A DNA stretch of 64,000 bases, from NCBI GenBank assembly GCA_013215375.1, contig JABSRB010000023.1:1-64000 (forward strand), read 5' to 3'. Shown piece by piece: positions 44,214 through 54,219 of this stretch; position 1 is the stretch's first letter; every line of letters starts with the position of its first letter. This stretch comes from Oceanospirillaceae bacterium (GTDB taxonomy: Bacteria; Pseudomonadota; Gammaproteobacteria; Pseudomonadales; Balneatricaceae). The notes under the pieces were generated by a model that was given only the letters and a program-made list of their open reading frames with translations, was not told where the DNA came from and searched no databases. A program made the position numbers and the translations under genes.

Positions 44214-46910
44214 ATGAAATCAATGGGAAAGTCGCTCGTCATCGTGGAGTCCCCGGCCAAAGCCAAAACTATTAATAAATATTTAGGTAGCGGTTATATT
44301 GTAAAATCTAGCGTAGGTCACATTAGGGATCTACCAACAAGTGGTAGCGCCTCCAAGTCAGACCCTAAAGCGCGCGCTAAGCAGGCGGCATTAACACGCA
44401 AAATGTCACCTGAAGTTAAAGCTGTGTATAAAGCCAAGAAAGCTAAGACACAACTTGTCGCCAGAATGGGGATTGACCCTGAAAACGACTGGCAAGCGCA
44501 ATATCAGATCCTTCCCGGAAAAGAGAAGGTTGTTGATGAGTTAAAAAGACTAGCTAAAGATGCCGATATTATCTATCTCGCAACCGATTTGGATAGAGAA
44601 GGAGAGGCCATAGCGTGGCACCTTAGAGAAATAATAGGGGGTGACGATGACAGATATCGCAGAGTTGTCTTTAATGAGATCACCAAGAAAGCAATCCAAG
44701 AGGCTTTCGAAAAGCCGACTGCATTGGATATGCATCATGTTAACGCACAGCAGGCGAGACGCTTTTTAGATCGCGTGGTGGGTTACATGCTCTCCCCACT
44801 ATTGTGGGAAAAGGTTGCTAGAGGTCTATCTGCGGGTCGTGTACAGTCTGTCGCGGTTAAATTAGTGGTAGATAGAGAAAAAGAAATACGCGCATTTATA
44901 CCTGAAGAATTTTGGGAAATGATCGCAAAAACAGCCGCATCCAATGCGGTTGAGCTCGATCTTCAGGTTTCTAAATATCGCGGTGAAAATTATAGGCCTA
45001 ATAATGAGGCCGATTCAGTCGCTTTTCAAAAGATTTTGCAATCTGCTGCGTATAAAGTAATAAAAAGAGAAGATAGAAATACCAGTAGTAAAGCTGGTGC
45101 TCCTTTTATTACCTCTACGTTACAGCAATCTGCAAGCACGCGTCTTGGCTTTGGCGTTAAAAAGACCATGATGATGGCTCAGCGTTTGTATGAAGCTGGA
45201 TATATTACCTATATGCGTACTGACTCAACCAATTTGAGTGCAGATGCTGTCGCAGCTTGTCGTGATTATATAGCGGAAAGTTTTGGTAAAAAATATTTAC
45301 CAGAAGAGGCGGTTAATTATTCAAGTAAAGAGGGTGCCCAAGAGGCGCACGAGGCGATCAGACCTTCAGATGTCAATATAGAATCGACTAAGCTCGTGGG
45401 TATGGAACGTGATGCTGAGCGCTTGTATGAGCTGATCCGTCGCCGTTTCCTTGCGTGTCAAATGATGCCAGCGTTGTATACCAGTTCGAGAATCACTGTT
45501 AGTGCAGATGAGTTTGAGTTGCATACGAAAGGCCGTATCTTGCGTTTTGATGGTTACACGCGAGTGATGAGTGGCAAAGAAGACGATATTATTTTGCCCG
45601 ATGTTAAATCAGGTGAAGTGCTATCTTTAGTCACCTTAGAGCCTAAGCAGCATTTTACCAAGCCAACCGCCAGATTTACTGAGGCGAGTTTAGTAAAAGA
45701 GTTAGAGAAAAAAGGTATTGGTCGCCCATCAACATACGCTTCTATTATCTCTACTATTCAAGATCGTGGTTATGTTGAAGTCCAAAACAAGCGTTTTTAT
45801 GCCTGTAAAATGGGCGATATAGTTATCGAAAGATTGACTGAAAACTTTGCCGATCTTATGGATTATAGTTTTACTGCCAGAATGGAAAGCGCACTTGATG
45901 ATGTGGCGCAAGGTAGTAAAGAGTGGAAAGCATTATTAGATGAATTCTATAAAGAGTTTACCGAGAAGTTAGCTATTGCCTCCGGTGAGAATGGCATGCG
46001 CCCTAACGAGCCGACTCCTACGGATATAGAGTGCTCGCTTTGTGCGAGGCATATGACCATCAGAACCGGCACTACAGGTGTGTTTTTAGGCTGTTCTGGT
46101 TATGCTTTGCCACCTAAAGAGCGTTGCAAAGAAACGTTAAATCTAACCTCTGGCGATGAAGTTGTCAGTGTTGATGGTGATGATGAAGAAGAGTCTAGAA
46201 TCCTACTTAATAAACACCGTTGTAAAATATGTGATAGTGCGATGGATAGTTACTTAATCGACAGCAGTAGAAAACTGCATGTGTGTGGTAATAATCCGGA
46301 CTGTGTGGGGTTTGAGGTCGAGATGGGCGAATATCGTATCAAAGGATACGAAGGTCCTTCACTAGAGTGCGATAAATGCGCCAATGAAATGCAGCTTAAA
46401 ACAGGCCGGTTTGGCAAGTTCTTCGGTTGTACCAATGATGAGTGTAAAAATACTCGTAAGTTGTTGAGAAACGGTGAAGCAGCTCCGCCAAAAATGGATC
46501 CTGTGCCGATGCCTGAGTTGGTCTGCGAAAAAGTAGAAGATACCTATATCTTACGTGATGGTGCCGCTGGTTTGTTCTTGGCTGCCAGTAAATTTCCTCG
46601 CAATCGGGAAACGAGAGCGCCTAAGGTAAAAGAAATTCTGCCACATCAGCAGGCAATAGATGAAAAATATGAATTCTTGTTTAGCGCGCCTACCGAAGAT
46701 AACTTAGGTAACGATGCTGTCATTAGGTACTCTAGAAAAACCAAAGAGCAGTATGTAATGACAGAAATAGATGGCAAGGCAACGGGTTGGAAAGCTTTTT
46801 ATACTGGCAGCAAGTGGGATATAGAAATACCTAAGCCTAAGGTTAAGAAGGCAGCGTCAAAGGCAAAAGTCACTAAGTCGAAAGCTAAAAAAGCCGAGGC
46901 TGCTGAATAA
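44214..46910 (+). CDS. topA: DNA topoisomerase I
   Basis: TopA relaxes negative supercoils through a 5'-phosphotyrosine intermediate. The 898-residue product has the TOPRIM start '[14 protein letters not shown]', metal-binding '[13 protein letters not shown]', the active-site Tyr in '[10 protein letters not shown]', '[11 protein letters not shown]', and three C4-type zinc fingers (about 605-760) beginning with 'CSLCARHM', 'CKICDSAM' and 'CDKCANEM'. A Lys/Ala-rich tail ends the protein. ATG 44214 is given; ATG 44223 is also possible. Two small conserved genes follow, as in Pseudomonas. Confidence 0.97.
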   Translation: MKSMGKSLVIVESPAKAKTINKYLGSGYIVKSSVGHIRDLPTSGSASKSDPKARAKQAALTRKMSPEVKAVYKAKKAKTQLVARMGIDPENDWQAQYQILPGKEKVVDELKRLAKDADIIYLATDLDREGEAIAWHLREIIGGDDDRYRRVVFNEITKKAIQEAFEKPTALDMHHVNAQQARRFLDRVVGYMLSPLLWEKVARGLSAGRVQSVAVKLVVDREKEIRAFIPEEFWEMIAKTAASNAVELDLQVSKYRGENYRPNNEADSVAFQKILQSAAYKVIKREDRNTSSKAGAPFITSTLQQSASTRLGFGVKKTMMMAQRLYEAGYITYMRTDSTNLSADAVAACRDYIAESFGKKYLPEEAVNYSSKEGAQEAHEAIRPSDVNIESTKLVGMERDAERLYELIRRRFLACQMMPALYTSSRITVSADEFELHTKGRILRFDGYTRVMSGKEDDIILPDVKSGEVLSLVTLEPKQHFTKPTARFTEASLVKELEKKGIGRPSTYASIISTIQDRGYVEVQNKRFYACKMGDIVIERLTENFADLMDYSFTARMESALDDVAQGSKEWKALLDEFYKEFTEKLAIASGENGMRPNEPTPTDIECSLCARHMTIRTGTTGVFLGCSGYALPPKERCKETLNLTSGDEVVSVDGDDEEESRILLNKHRCKICDSAMDSYLIDSSRKLHVCGNNPDCVGFEVEMGEYRIKGYEGPSLECDKCANEMQLKTGRFGKFFGCTNDECKNTRKLLRNGEAAPPKMDPVPMPELVCEKVEDTYILRDGAAGLFLAASKFPRNRETRAPKVKEILPHQQAIDEKYEFLFSAPTEDNLGNDAVIRYSRKTKEQYVMTEIDGKATGWKAFYTGSKWDIEIPKPKVKKAASKAKVTKSKAKKAEAAE

Positions 46911-46931
46911 ATCAACAGAGAAGTATAAACG

Positions 46932-47438
46932 TTGAATTTAGTAAATATTAGTAATACCAATCGACAGTTGATGTCGATAAAGCTCCACTTGCAGCAATTG
47001 TTGCAAGTGAGTGCTGATGCCGGTAATGGCGTGGCATTGAAAAAGGCATATTCTCAAGCATTGTGTTTTCATTTTGTTTTGGCTTACCGGGCCTTTTTGC
47101 AAGAGGTGGCGGTTGACTACCAAATTAGTGTTGATTTCGATGAAAGTTTTTCTAATTTAGACCTCAAGCTAAAGAATTCTGGGGTTGTCTGTCAGCAATG
47201 TGTGGTTTTGGCAGATTTAGAACAAGAGCCAGAAAGTTGGCTGTATTGGGTGCTTGCTCAATATCAAAGTTGCTTAGTATTAAATACTCAAGTTCAAGTG
47301 CGGGCCGGTCAAGTAGTTGGGAATTTGATTGGCGTCAAAGATCTAATGGCTATCGAAATTGAAGATCAATATCAGAACGCCTATCAGTGCTTTCAAGAGA
47401 TAGTTGAGCAATATCGCTTATTAATGCAAGAGTGGTAG
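46932..47438 (+). CDS. DUF6586-like small protein next to topA
   Basis: The 168-residue product is soluble and resembles the small unknown protein encoded next to topA in pseudomonads (DUF6586-like). Its start region 'TNRQLMSIKLHLQQLLQ' corresponds to that family's leading helix. It is Gln- and Glu-rich with several cysteines and no signal. The start is a TTG at 46932 with GAGAAG about 9 bases upstream. It lies 21 bases after topA, likely cotranscribed. Confidence 0.6.
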   Translation: MNLVNISNTNRQLMSIKLHLQQLLQVSADAGNGVALKKAYSQALCFHFVLAYRAFLQEVAVDYQISVDFDESFSNLDLKLKNSGVVCQQCVVLADLEQEPESWLYWVLAQYQSCLVLNTQVQVRAGQVVGNLIGVKDLMAIEIEDQYQNAYQCFQEIVEQYRLLMQEW

Positions 47439-47574
47439 TCTGGTGTTTGATTTTTAACCCTAGATTTCTCATGTCAATATTGTGTCTATGTCTAGCCTCA
47501 AGTATATTGGTCTCTCCCTTGTCGCTTTAAAGCTATTAATGCTTGGTAGGTTGAGTGCACACGTTAATTAGAAG

Positions 47575-47829
47575 ATGAGATTTATGAAAGATTCAAAAGT
47601 AACAGCCCTTGAGATAGTTCAGTTGCCAACAGATGAGTTCGTTGTGCGTAAAGCGGGAGATGATACTGCTCTGCTGACGATTAATATCAGCGAAGAGTTC
47701 AAAGAAAAGCTTGAAGGTCTGCAAATAGACTTGGCAAGTAAAATGTTGATTGCAGGTATCGAATATTTATCTGAATCTAATCAAATCCAAGCGGCAAATA
47801 AAGAGTCGAAAACGCAGACTTTGCATTAA
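47575..47829 (+). CDS. Small conserved protein near topA/sulA, function unknown
   Basis: The 84-residue protein is soluble, with 'ALEIVQLPTDEFVVRKAGD' followed by a helical, charged second half. A gene of this size stands between topA and sulA in pseudomonads. The start may be ATG 47575 or ATG 47584, three codons later, which has slightly better spacing from a GA-rich stretch. It is convergent with sulA, 17 bases apart. Confidence 0.6.
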   Translation: MRFMKDSKVTALEIVQLPTDEFVVRKAGDDTALLTINISEEFKEKLEGLQIDLASKMLIAGIEYLSESNQIQAANKESKTQTLH

Positions 47830-47846
47830 AATAGCCACTATTGTTG

Positions 47847-48386
47847 CTATTTAATTCTCTTACGGATAAGTATGCCGTGACTCGCGCCAATTCTGGCAGA
47901 TTGTTCTAGATTGGACATTTCGTGTTCTGATAAGTCACCGCCCCAGCTAATAACCGCATGGCATGTGCCCGCGCTCAAAGCTTTTTTTGCAAGCATTAGG
48001 GCTGAATTGTGCTCGTCTGGATAAAGTAACATGACTTTCTCTAGTGCAATTCCCGCTGACTCAAGTAGGGATTTTGGTAGGTGCTTTGGTGGTGATACCC
48101 AGGCAAACCAGCGATCATCTTTGCTCAGCGTGGCGAGTAAGGGTAGCAGCATTGTCAGGCTTGATGCCTCCTCATCACTGGTAATTATTTCAGTAATTTT
48201 TCCAAGTAAGCTATTGCCTTGAGTGCCATATCTCTGGGTGTTTTTTTGTAAACATTTGCCGCTGCTTGTTAATAAAGACTGTTTTTGGGCAGGGGCAGCA
48301 CTGCAAAAATGTTTACCTATGCCGCTGGGTAGGCCGCTTAGTTTTAATTTGCTGTCAATGCGTCTGCTATTTATATCTATTATCAC
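47847..48386 (-). CDS. sulA: SOS cell-division inhibitor SulA-like
   Basis: SulA blocks FtsZ assembly after DNA damage. The 179-residue product is divergent at the N-terminus, but its core has the SulA/RecA-like pattern '[23 protein letters not shown]' (pattern), '[17 protein letters not shown]' and '[12 protein letters not shown]'. The GTG start (48386) overlaps the lexA stop by four bases (GTGA), giving a lexA-sulA operon as in Pseudomonas. LexA boxes upstream of lexA would therefore control it. Confidence 0.85.
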   Translation of the reverse strand: MIIDINSRRIDSKLKLSGLPSGIGKHFCSAAPAQKQSLLTSSGKCLQKNTQRYGTQGNSLLGKITEIITSDEEASSLTMLLPLLATLSKDDRWFAWVSPPKHLPKSLLESAGIALEKVMLLYPDEHNSALMLAKKALSAGTCHAVISWGGDLSEHEMSNLEQSARIGASHGILIRKRIK

Positions 48387-49006
48387 GGCTCGCCTCCCTG
48401 GCGTATAACTCCCACTCCCAGTCCTTCTATTGCTATTTCCTGATGAGTTAGGTCAATGACTATTGGAGCAAATTCTTCATTTTCAGCAATTAAGCGGACA
48501 ATGTTGCCATCTCTTTGGTAGCGCTTTACGGTGACTTCATCGTCGATACGTGCGACAACAATTTGACCATTTCTCGCTTCTTTGCACTGATGCACCGCAA
48601 GTAGGTCCCCATCCATAATGCCAATGTCTTTCATACTAGTGCCTTGTACGCGTAGTAGGTAATCGGCACTAGGGTTGAAAAAATTTGAGGAGATAGTGCA
48701 GTGTTCTTCAATGTGTTCCTGAGCTAAAATTGGCGATCCAGCGGCTACTCTACCAATGATTGGCAGCCCTAAATTGTGCTGTTCATAATTTGGGATTCGA
48801 ATGCCTCTAGAAGTACCTGGGATTATTTCGATGGCGCCTTTTTTTGCCAGTGCCTTTAGGTGCTCTTCTGCTGCATTAGTGGACTTGAAACCAAGTTTTT
48901 TGGCAATATCTGCTCTGGTTGGCGGGTAGCCAGTCTCTTCAATATGATCCTTAATACAGTTGAATACGTCGGTTTGTCGGTTGGTAAGTTTTGGTGTATT
49001 CAGCAT
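48383..49006 (-). CDS. lexA: SOS repressor LexA
   Basis: LexA represses SOS genes and cleaves itself when RecA is active. The 207-residue product has an N-terminal winged helix ('[23 protein letters not shown]' pattern), the cleavage site Ala-Gly in 'GRVAAGSPI', catalytic Ser in '[13 protein letters not shown]' and Lys in 'DDEVTVKRY'. It is followed by sulA in a coupled overlap and faces dinG across three LexA-box-like sites, so it is autoregulated. Confidence 0.97.
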   Translation of the reverse strand: MLNTPKLTNRQTDVFNCIKDHIEETGYPPTRADIAKKLGFKSTNAAEEHLKALAKKGAIEIIPGTSRGIRIPNYEQHNLGLPIIGRVAAGSPILAQEHIEEHCTISSNFFNPSADYLLRVQGTSMKDIGIMDGDLLAVHQCKEARNGQIVVARIDDEVTVKRYQRDGNIVRLIAENEEFAPIVIDLTHQEIAIEGLGVGVIRQGGEP

Positions 49007-49021
49007 AATAATTTCCTTTAT

Positions 49022-49037
49022 CTGTTTTTATATACAG
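49022..49037. promoter_or_regulatory. LexA (SOS) box, strong
   Basis: CTGTTTTTATATACAG, a perfect CTGT-N8-ACAG. Read on the minus strand it is TACTGTATATAAAAACAG, which matches the E. coli consensus. It lies 16 bases from the lexA start. Confidence 0.92.
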
Positions 49038-49039
49038 TA

Positions 49040-49055
49040 CTTGGATTATATACAG
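49040..49055. promoter_or_regulatory. LexA box, weak
   Basis: CTTGGATTATATACAG keeps one perfect half-site (ACAG) and a TA-rich core. The other half is CTTG instead of CTGT. It lies 18 bases from the strong box. Confidence 0.45.
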
Positions 49056-49081
49056 TATTTGTCTTCTGTAAAGCTTTTTCT

Positions 49082-49097
49082 CTGTCTATATATCCAG
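49082..49097. promoter_or_regulatory. LexA box near dinG, one mismatch
   Basis: CTGTCTATATATCCAG matches CTGT-N8-ACAG except for one base in the right half. It is on the dinG side of the lexA-dinG gap and could repress dinG. Confidence 0.6.
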
Positions 49098-49189
49098 TGT
49101 TTTGCTATGCTAACAAAGCTTTAATTCGGCGCTTACACAATCAATGTTTTCAGTTTAATGTCATCGTAATACATAATGGGCTGTATCTT

Positions 49190-51310
49190 TTGCTAACTAA
49201 TACTTTAAAGAAATCAATACAATCCAGCTATCGGCAGTTCCTTGATCACCGCAACTTAAAACCACGCTCTGGGCAAAAACAGATGATTGCTCATGTCGCT
49301 AGAGTCCTTGGTGGTATTGAGTCTGATCACAACAATGAGCGCAAGAACGATAATCATCTCTGTGTCATTGAAGCCGGGACTGGTACAGGTAAAACCATGG
49401 CTTATTTATTAAGTGCCGTGCCTATTGCACGAGCTAAAGAATGTAAGTTAGTGCTATCGACTGCCACCGTGGCGCTGCAAGAGCAGCTAATTAATAAAGA
49501 TCTGCCGGAGCTTAACGCTATTACCGATTGGTCCTGTAATTATATTTTGGCTAAGGGCCGTGGCAGATACTTCTGTCTGTTGCAGGCTAAACGTTTTCTG
49601 GATTCTCAAGATGATATGGGGCAGATGGCGCTTTACGAAGATGAGCAGGCGTTTAAAATTGATGAACACACCGTTGCTTATTATCGTACGTTACTTGCGG
49701 ATTTTAATGCGGGGACTTGGGATGGTGATCGCGATTCGATGAAAAATGAAATTGCAGAGGAAGTGTGGCGCCCACTTACCAGTGATCACACTAGATGTAC
49801 CAACCGCCATTGTGATTATTTTAATAACTGCCCCTTTTACCAAGCTCGTGATGCATTAGATAAAGCGGATATTATTGTCGCTAACCATGATTTAGTACTT
49901 GCCGATTTGTCTTTAGGTGGAGGAGCTATTTTACCAGAACCTGCTAATACTATTTACGTATTCGATGAAGCCCATCACTTAGGGCAAAAAACCACTGGAC
50001 ACTTTGCCTATAATCTACGTTTAAAATCCACCATTAAATGGCTTAAAACTTCGGTTCGTCAGCTCGATCAGTTAATAGCTGAGACTAATCAACATCCTAG
50101 TATCGTACAGTACATTGATCGGATGGAAATGCCGCGTAGAGACCTTGAATCTGCATTAGAGCAATGGTTGCAGCAAGCTAGGAATCTGTTTACCACTGCT
50201 AATACTGATCGTGACAGAATGCGTTTTGCCAATGGCTTGGTTCCAGAAAGTCTCATGGTACAAGCGGCGACAGTGGCTGCGGCTGCAGAAAAATGGTCGA
50301 TGAAAGCTGAGCAAATTGTCGATGTGTTAAAAGAGGCATTAGATGGCTCCGTTGTTGAATTAGATAAATCTGTTGCCGAGCGTTGGTATCCCGTGCTGGG
50401 TGTTATTTGGTCGCGCGGGCAAAGCATGTATTGGCTGGCAAAAAGTTACGCCAGTTTAGATGATCCAGGTACAACACCCACTGCTAGGTGGATAAATGTG
50501 TTAGACACTGTAGATGGAACTGACTTTGAATGTCGTAGCTGTCCGGTATCAGCTGCTGATACTTTAAAAGAGCATCTTTGGGATAATTGTTTCGGGGCTG
50601 TGTTAACATCAGCCACAATGACTGCTTTGGGCCGTTTTGACCGCACTGTAGCTGATTTAGGTTTACCCAGTGATACTTTGTGTGCACAATTGCCAAGCCC
50701 ATTTGACTATCAAAATAGTGCCAGCTTAATTGTGCCGGCTATGAAGGTTGATCCAAGCAAACCAGAGGAGCATACCCAAGAGGTAATTAGCTTTCTCAAT
50801 GAGAATCTTCCTCAGGCGACTGCCACATTGGTGTTATTTAGCTCATGGCGTCAAATGGGTACTGTCATTGACTCTATGTCCAGCGCCCTTAAAGAAAAAA
50901 TAATGGCGCAGGGCGAGTTGAGCAAAAATGAAATACTGCGCCGTCATCGCAAAAAAATTGATGATGGTTTGAGTAGTGTGATTTTTGGTCTCGCTTCCTT
51001 CTCTGAAGGTGTCGATTTGCCAGGAGATTATTTAAAGCAGGTTATTATTACCAAGCTCCCTTTTGGAGTGCCAGATGATCCTGTTGATGCAACTATGTCT
51101 GAGTGGATAGAAAACTCAGGGGGTAATGCGTTCATGCAGTTGACAGTACCGGCCACATCAATGCGTTTAACGCAGGCTGTGGGTCGACTGTTAAGGTCAG
51201 AAAGTGATACTGGCGAAGTTATACTATTAGATCGACGAGTGGTTACTAGACGCTATGGGCGTCAATTATTAGACGCACTTCCACCATTTCGTCGTCAAAT
51301 CGAACGATGA
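49190..51310 (+). CDS. dinG: ATP-dependent helicase DinG
   Basis: DinG is an XPD-like 5'-3' helicase that unwinds R-loops and D-loops. The 706-residue product has Walker A 'EAGTGTGKTMAY' (about residue 61), the four Fe-S cysteines in 'GRYFC' and 'CTNRHCDYFNNC', the DEAH box 'FDEAHHLG' and the C-terminal helicase motif 'QAVGRLLRSE'. The reading frame is open much further upstream (to 48860, across lexA), but family members begin close to TTG 49190, which has GGG nine bases upstream. It is a predicted SOS gene. Confidence 0.93.
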   Translation: MLTNTLKKSIQSSYRQFLDHRNLKPRSGQKQMIAHVARVLGGIESDHNNERKNDNHLCVIEAGTGTGKTMAYLLSAVPIARAKECKLVLSTATVALQEQLINKDLPELNAITDWSCNYILAKGRGRYFCLLQAKRFLDSQDDMGQMALYEDEQAFKIDEHTVAYYRTLLADFNAGTWDGDRDSMKNEIAEEVWRPLTSDHTRCTNRHCDYFNNCPFYQARDALDKADIIVANHDLVLADLSLGGGAILPEPANTIYVFDEAHHLGQKTTGHFAYNLRLKSTIKWLKTSVRQLDQLIAETNQHPSIVQYIDRMEMPRRDLESALEQWLQQARNLFTTANTDRDRMRFANGLVPESLMVQAATVAAAAEKWSMKAEQIVDVLKEALDGSVVELDKSVAERWYPVLGVIWSRGQSMYWLAKSYASLDDPGTTPTARWINVLDTVDGTDFECRSCPVSAADTLKEHLWDNCFGAVLTSATMTALGRFDRTVADLGLPSDTLCAQLPSPFDYQNSASLIVPAMKVDPSKPEEHTQEVISFLNENLPQATATLVLFSSWRQMGTVIDSMSSALKEKIMAQGELSKNEILRRHRKKIDDGLSSVIFGLASFSEGVDLPGDYLKQVIITKLPFGVPDDPVDATMSEWIENSGGNAFMQLTVPATSMRLTQAVGRLLRSESDTGEVILLDRRVVTRRYGRQLLDALPPFRRQIER

Positions 51311-51329
51311 GCTCACTGCGAGTGAGCTC
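51309..51329 (+). terminator. Hairpin after dinG, no T-run
   Basis: GAGCTCACT (51309-51317) pairs with AGTGAGCTC (51321-51329), with a GCG loop. It overlaps the dinG stop. No T-run follows, so it may mark an mRNA boundary or attenuate rhlB rather than terminate fully. Confidence 0.4.
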
Positions 51330-51352
51330 CTATTAATGAGATGTAAGTTACT

Positions 51353-52585
51353 GTGAATACAACAAATAATACCAACACGACATGGCTTCCTGCCGATTTT
51401 CATGCAGAAAAAGTAGAGGGTAAACAACGTTTCCATGATTTCTCTTTGCCTGATGAATTAATGCATGGCATTGCAGATCTAGGGTTTCAATATTGCACAC
51501 CTATCCAGGCGGCTACTATCGAACACGCACTTCACGGTCGCGATATCATAGGCAAGGCGCAAACTGGAACAGGTAAAACAGCCGCTTTCTTAGTGGGCAT
51601 TATTGCTGATTTACTGGATTTTCCCTATACCCACAAACGCAAGCTATCCGAGCCGCGTGCCTTAATCGTCGCACCAACCCGTGAGTTAGCGTTGCAAATA
51701 GCATCTGATGCTGAGCTGTTGTGTAAATATACCGACTTACATGTAGTCGCTTTGGTTGGCGGTGTTGACTACGGCAAGCAACGCAAAGAGCTCTCTGCAA
51801 AAGCGGTTGATATCATTGTTGCCACCCCTGGCCGTCTGATTGATTATGTACGCTCAAAAGAAGTTGACCTCGGCAATGTCGAAATGTTGGTACTGGATGA
51901 AGCTGACCGTATGTTAAGCATGGGTTTCATTCCCGATGTACGTACTATTATTCGTAGTACTCCGCGTAAAGGCGATGAGCGCCAAACTTTATTATACAGT
52001 GCCACCTTTACCGAAGAGGTGATGAATCTTGCCGGACAGTGGACTGATAATCCAGTCGTGGTTGAAATTGAGTCTAACCAAAAGACTACTGACACAGTAA
52101 AGCAAAAAGTATTTTTAGTAGAGAAGAAAGATAAATACAAGTTGTTGCGTAATTACATTATGCAGAATGATATTGAGCGTGTAATCGTGTTTTGTAACAG
52201 ACGTCATCAGACTCGTGATCTGGCAGAGAAACTCAAGAGAGACGGCATAAGAGCTTCTTTGATGTCAGGAGAAATTCCGCAGCACAAGCGTGTTAAAACT
52301 TTAGATGACTTCAAGAAAGGCAGAATCCAAGTGATGGTTGCCACTGATGTTGCTGGTCGTGGTATTCATGTTGATGGCGTAGGTCTTGTCGTTAACTACC
52401 ACCTGCCAGAGGATGCTGATGATTATGTACACCGTATAGGTCGTACAGGTCGCGCTGGTACAACGGGAGTTTCGATTTGTTTTGCCTGTGAAGATGACTC
52501 TTTTATGATTCCTGAGATTGAAGAGCAAACTGGCGTTAAATTAGATTGTATCCATCCTAGTGAAGAGTTGTTAGCGTCTCTTTAA
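51353..52585 (+). CDS. rhlB: DEAD-box RNA helicase, RhlB-like
   Basis: This is an ATP-dependent RNA helicase; RhlB works in the RNA degradosome. The 410-residue product has the Q-motif '[13 protein letters not shown]', Walker A 'AQTGTGKT', 'PTRELA', 'LDEADRML', 'YSATF' and '[10 protein letters not shown]'. The compact length and lack of a long basic tail fit RhlB, but RhlE/SrmB-like forms are not excluded. The start is a GTG at 51353. Confidence 0.85.
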   Translation: MNTTNNTNTTWLPADFHAEKVEGKQRFHDFSLPDELMHGIADLGFQYCTPIQAATIEHALHGRDIIGKAQTGTGKTAAFLVGIIADLLDFPYTHKRKLSEPRALIVAPTRELALQIASDAELLCKYTDLHVVALVGGVDYGKQRKELSAKAVDIIVATPGRLIDYVRSKEVDLGNVEMLVLDEADRMLSMGFIPDVRTIIRSTPRKGDERQTLLYSATFTEEVMNLAGQWTDNPVVVEIESNQKTTDTVKQKVFLVEKKDKYKLLRNYIMQNDIERVIVFCNRRHQTRDLAEKLKRDGIRASLMSGEIPQHKRVKTLDDFKKGRIQVMVATDVAGRGIHVDGVGLVVNYHLPEDADDYVHRIGRTGRAGTTGVSICFACEDDSFMIPEIEEQTGVKLDCIHPSEELLASL

Positions 52586-52691
52586 GGTATAAAGTGGCTT
52601 ACCTGAGGCCTTAACATAATCTATCGAGCGTATTGGTTATGTTGATGTCTCTGGTTGTTAGTCAAAGCAGAATATTAGAGTTTATTTTAAG

Positions 52692-53726
52692 ATGAGTCAT
52701 AAAGGCTTCAAAATAGCCGTTTTAGGTGGGGGCAGTTTCGGTACTGTTATTGCCAACATTTGTGCGGAAAAAGGCTGTGATGTCAGGCAGTGGATGCGCA
52801 GTGAAAATGCTGCCCAAGAAATTAATGACATTCATTGCAATAGTCGCTATTTACCGGATTATATATTAGCGCCTTCACTGGTCGCTTACACGGATCTTGC
52901 GGCAGCGCTCAAAGATGTGTCATTGGTATTTGTTTCTATTCCCAGCGCTAGTTTTCGAGCAGTATTGCAACAAGCAGCGCCTCATTTACCGGACAACATT
53001 AAGGTTATTAGTACCACAAAAGGGGTTGAAGAAAGCTCTTTTTATATGATGAGTCAAATAGTCGAACAAGAGCTGCCCAGTGCAAAAGTCGGAGTATTAA
53101 GTGGCCCTAACTTTGCAAAAGAACTGGCTCAGCGTCAATTGACGGCGACTGTGGTGGCTAGTAAAGATGAGGAGCTTCGCTGCGTAGTACAAAAATTGTT
53201 GCATCAAGTATATTTTCGTATTTATGCCAGTGATGATATTTTCGGCGTTGAGCTTGGGGGCGTATTAAAGAACATTTACGCAATAGCTTCGGGATTAAGT
53301 GGTGCTATGGGTATGGGAGAGAATACTCGCAGCATGATACTCACCCGAGCGCTAGCTGAAATGAGTCGTTTTGCGGTGAGCATGGGCGCTAACCCTATGA
53401 CCTTTTTGGGTTTGGCGGGCGTTGGAGATCTAGTGGCAACTTGCATGTCGCCATTGAGTCGAAATTATCGAGTAGGCCATGCGTTAGGGCTTGGTAAAAC
53501 TTTAGAAGAGGCGGTGGCAGAGCTTTGTCAAGTGGCTGAGGGCGTTAATACCGTTAAACTGGTGCATAACAAAAGTATTGAATTAGGTGTATATATGCCT
53601 CTGTTGCATGGCTTGTACCAAGTGGTTTACGAAGGGGCAGCTCCTGAAGCTGTTGCTAAGAGCATGATGCTCTCGGAACAGGGATCGGATGTAGAGTTTG
53701 TGCTTCCTCGTCAGCCTACTTTCTAA
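52692..53726 (+). CDS. gpsA: NAD(P)-dependent glycerol-3-phosphate dehydrogenase GpsA
   Basis: GpsA makes sn-glycerol-3-phosphate for phospholipids. The 344-residue product has the Rossmann 'VLGGGSFGTVIAN', 'STTKGVE', 'LSGPNFAKEL' and the catalytic Lys in 'GGVLKNIYAIASG'. It is followed by sixA 38 bases later, the order found in Pseudomonas. Confidence 0.96.
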   Translation: MSHKGFKIAVLGGGSFGTVIANICAEKGCDVRQWMRSENAAQEINDIHCNSRYLPDYILAPSLVAYTDLAAALKDVSLVFVSIPSASFRAVLQQAAPHLPDNIKVISTTKGVEESSFYMMSQIVEQELPSAKVGVLSGPNFAKELAQRQLTATVVASKDEELRCVVQKLLHQVYFRIYASDDIFGVELGGVLKNIYAIASGLSGAMGMGENTRSMILTRALAEMSRFAVSMGANPMTFLGLAGVGDLVATCMSPLSRNYRVGHALGLGKTLEEAVAELCQVAEGVNTVKLVHNKSIELGVYMPLLHGLYQVVYEGAAPEAVAKSMMLSEQGSDVEFVLPRQPTF

Positions 53727-53763
53727 ACTTACTTCCTTTATAAGTACAAAATAGGATCCGTCG

Positions 53764-54219
53764 ATGTTTTTTTTAATGCGTCATGGTGAAGCGAGTTGGC
53801 AGGCAGCGACTGATTTTGATCGAGTGCTTACGGAAGTGGGGCATGAACAGTTAGTTACAATGGCTATGCGGCAGCATTTGCAGCTTAAAGGGATCACTAA
53901 AATTGTTTGTTCCCCTTTTGTGCGAACCCGTCAAAGTGCCGCTATTATTGCTCATTCTCTGGGTGATATCCCTATTGTATACGACAATCAACTTACTCCG
54001 GCGAATACCGTTCAGGAAGCTATTGCTGCCCTGGAGATGCACTGGTGTGAGCAGTTGCTGGTTGTCACGCATCAGCCGTTAATCGGCAATCTTATCAGCT
54101 ACTTTGAACAGGGCGATCAGGCTTACCCAGAATCTGTGTCACCAGGCTCCATTTATTCATATTCTATGGCGTGGCCTGGGCCTGGCTGCGGGTTACGTGA
54201 GTCTGTATTTTCTGTTTAA
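53764..54219 (+). CDS. sixA: Phosphohistidine phosphatase SixA
   Basis: SixA dephosphorylates phosphohistidine in the phosphotransferase and sensor systems. The 151-residue product has the RHG motif 'MRHGEA' at the N-terminus, 'PFVRTRQSAAII' and the second His region 'VVTHQPLIGNL'. Its last 56 bases overlap, in the opposite direction, the 3' end of the O-antigen-ligase-like gene. Confidence 0.92.
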   Translation: MFFLMRHGEASWQAATDFDRVLTEVGHEQLVTMAMRQHLQLKGITKIVCSPFVRTRQSAAIIAHSLGDIPIVYDNQLTPANTVQEAIAALEMHWCEQLLVVTHQPLIGNLISYFEQGDQAYPESVSPGSIYSYSMAWPGPGCGLRESVFSV

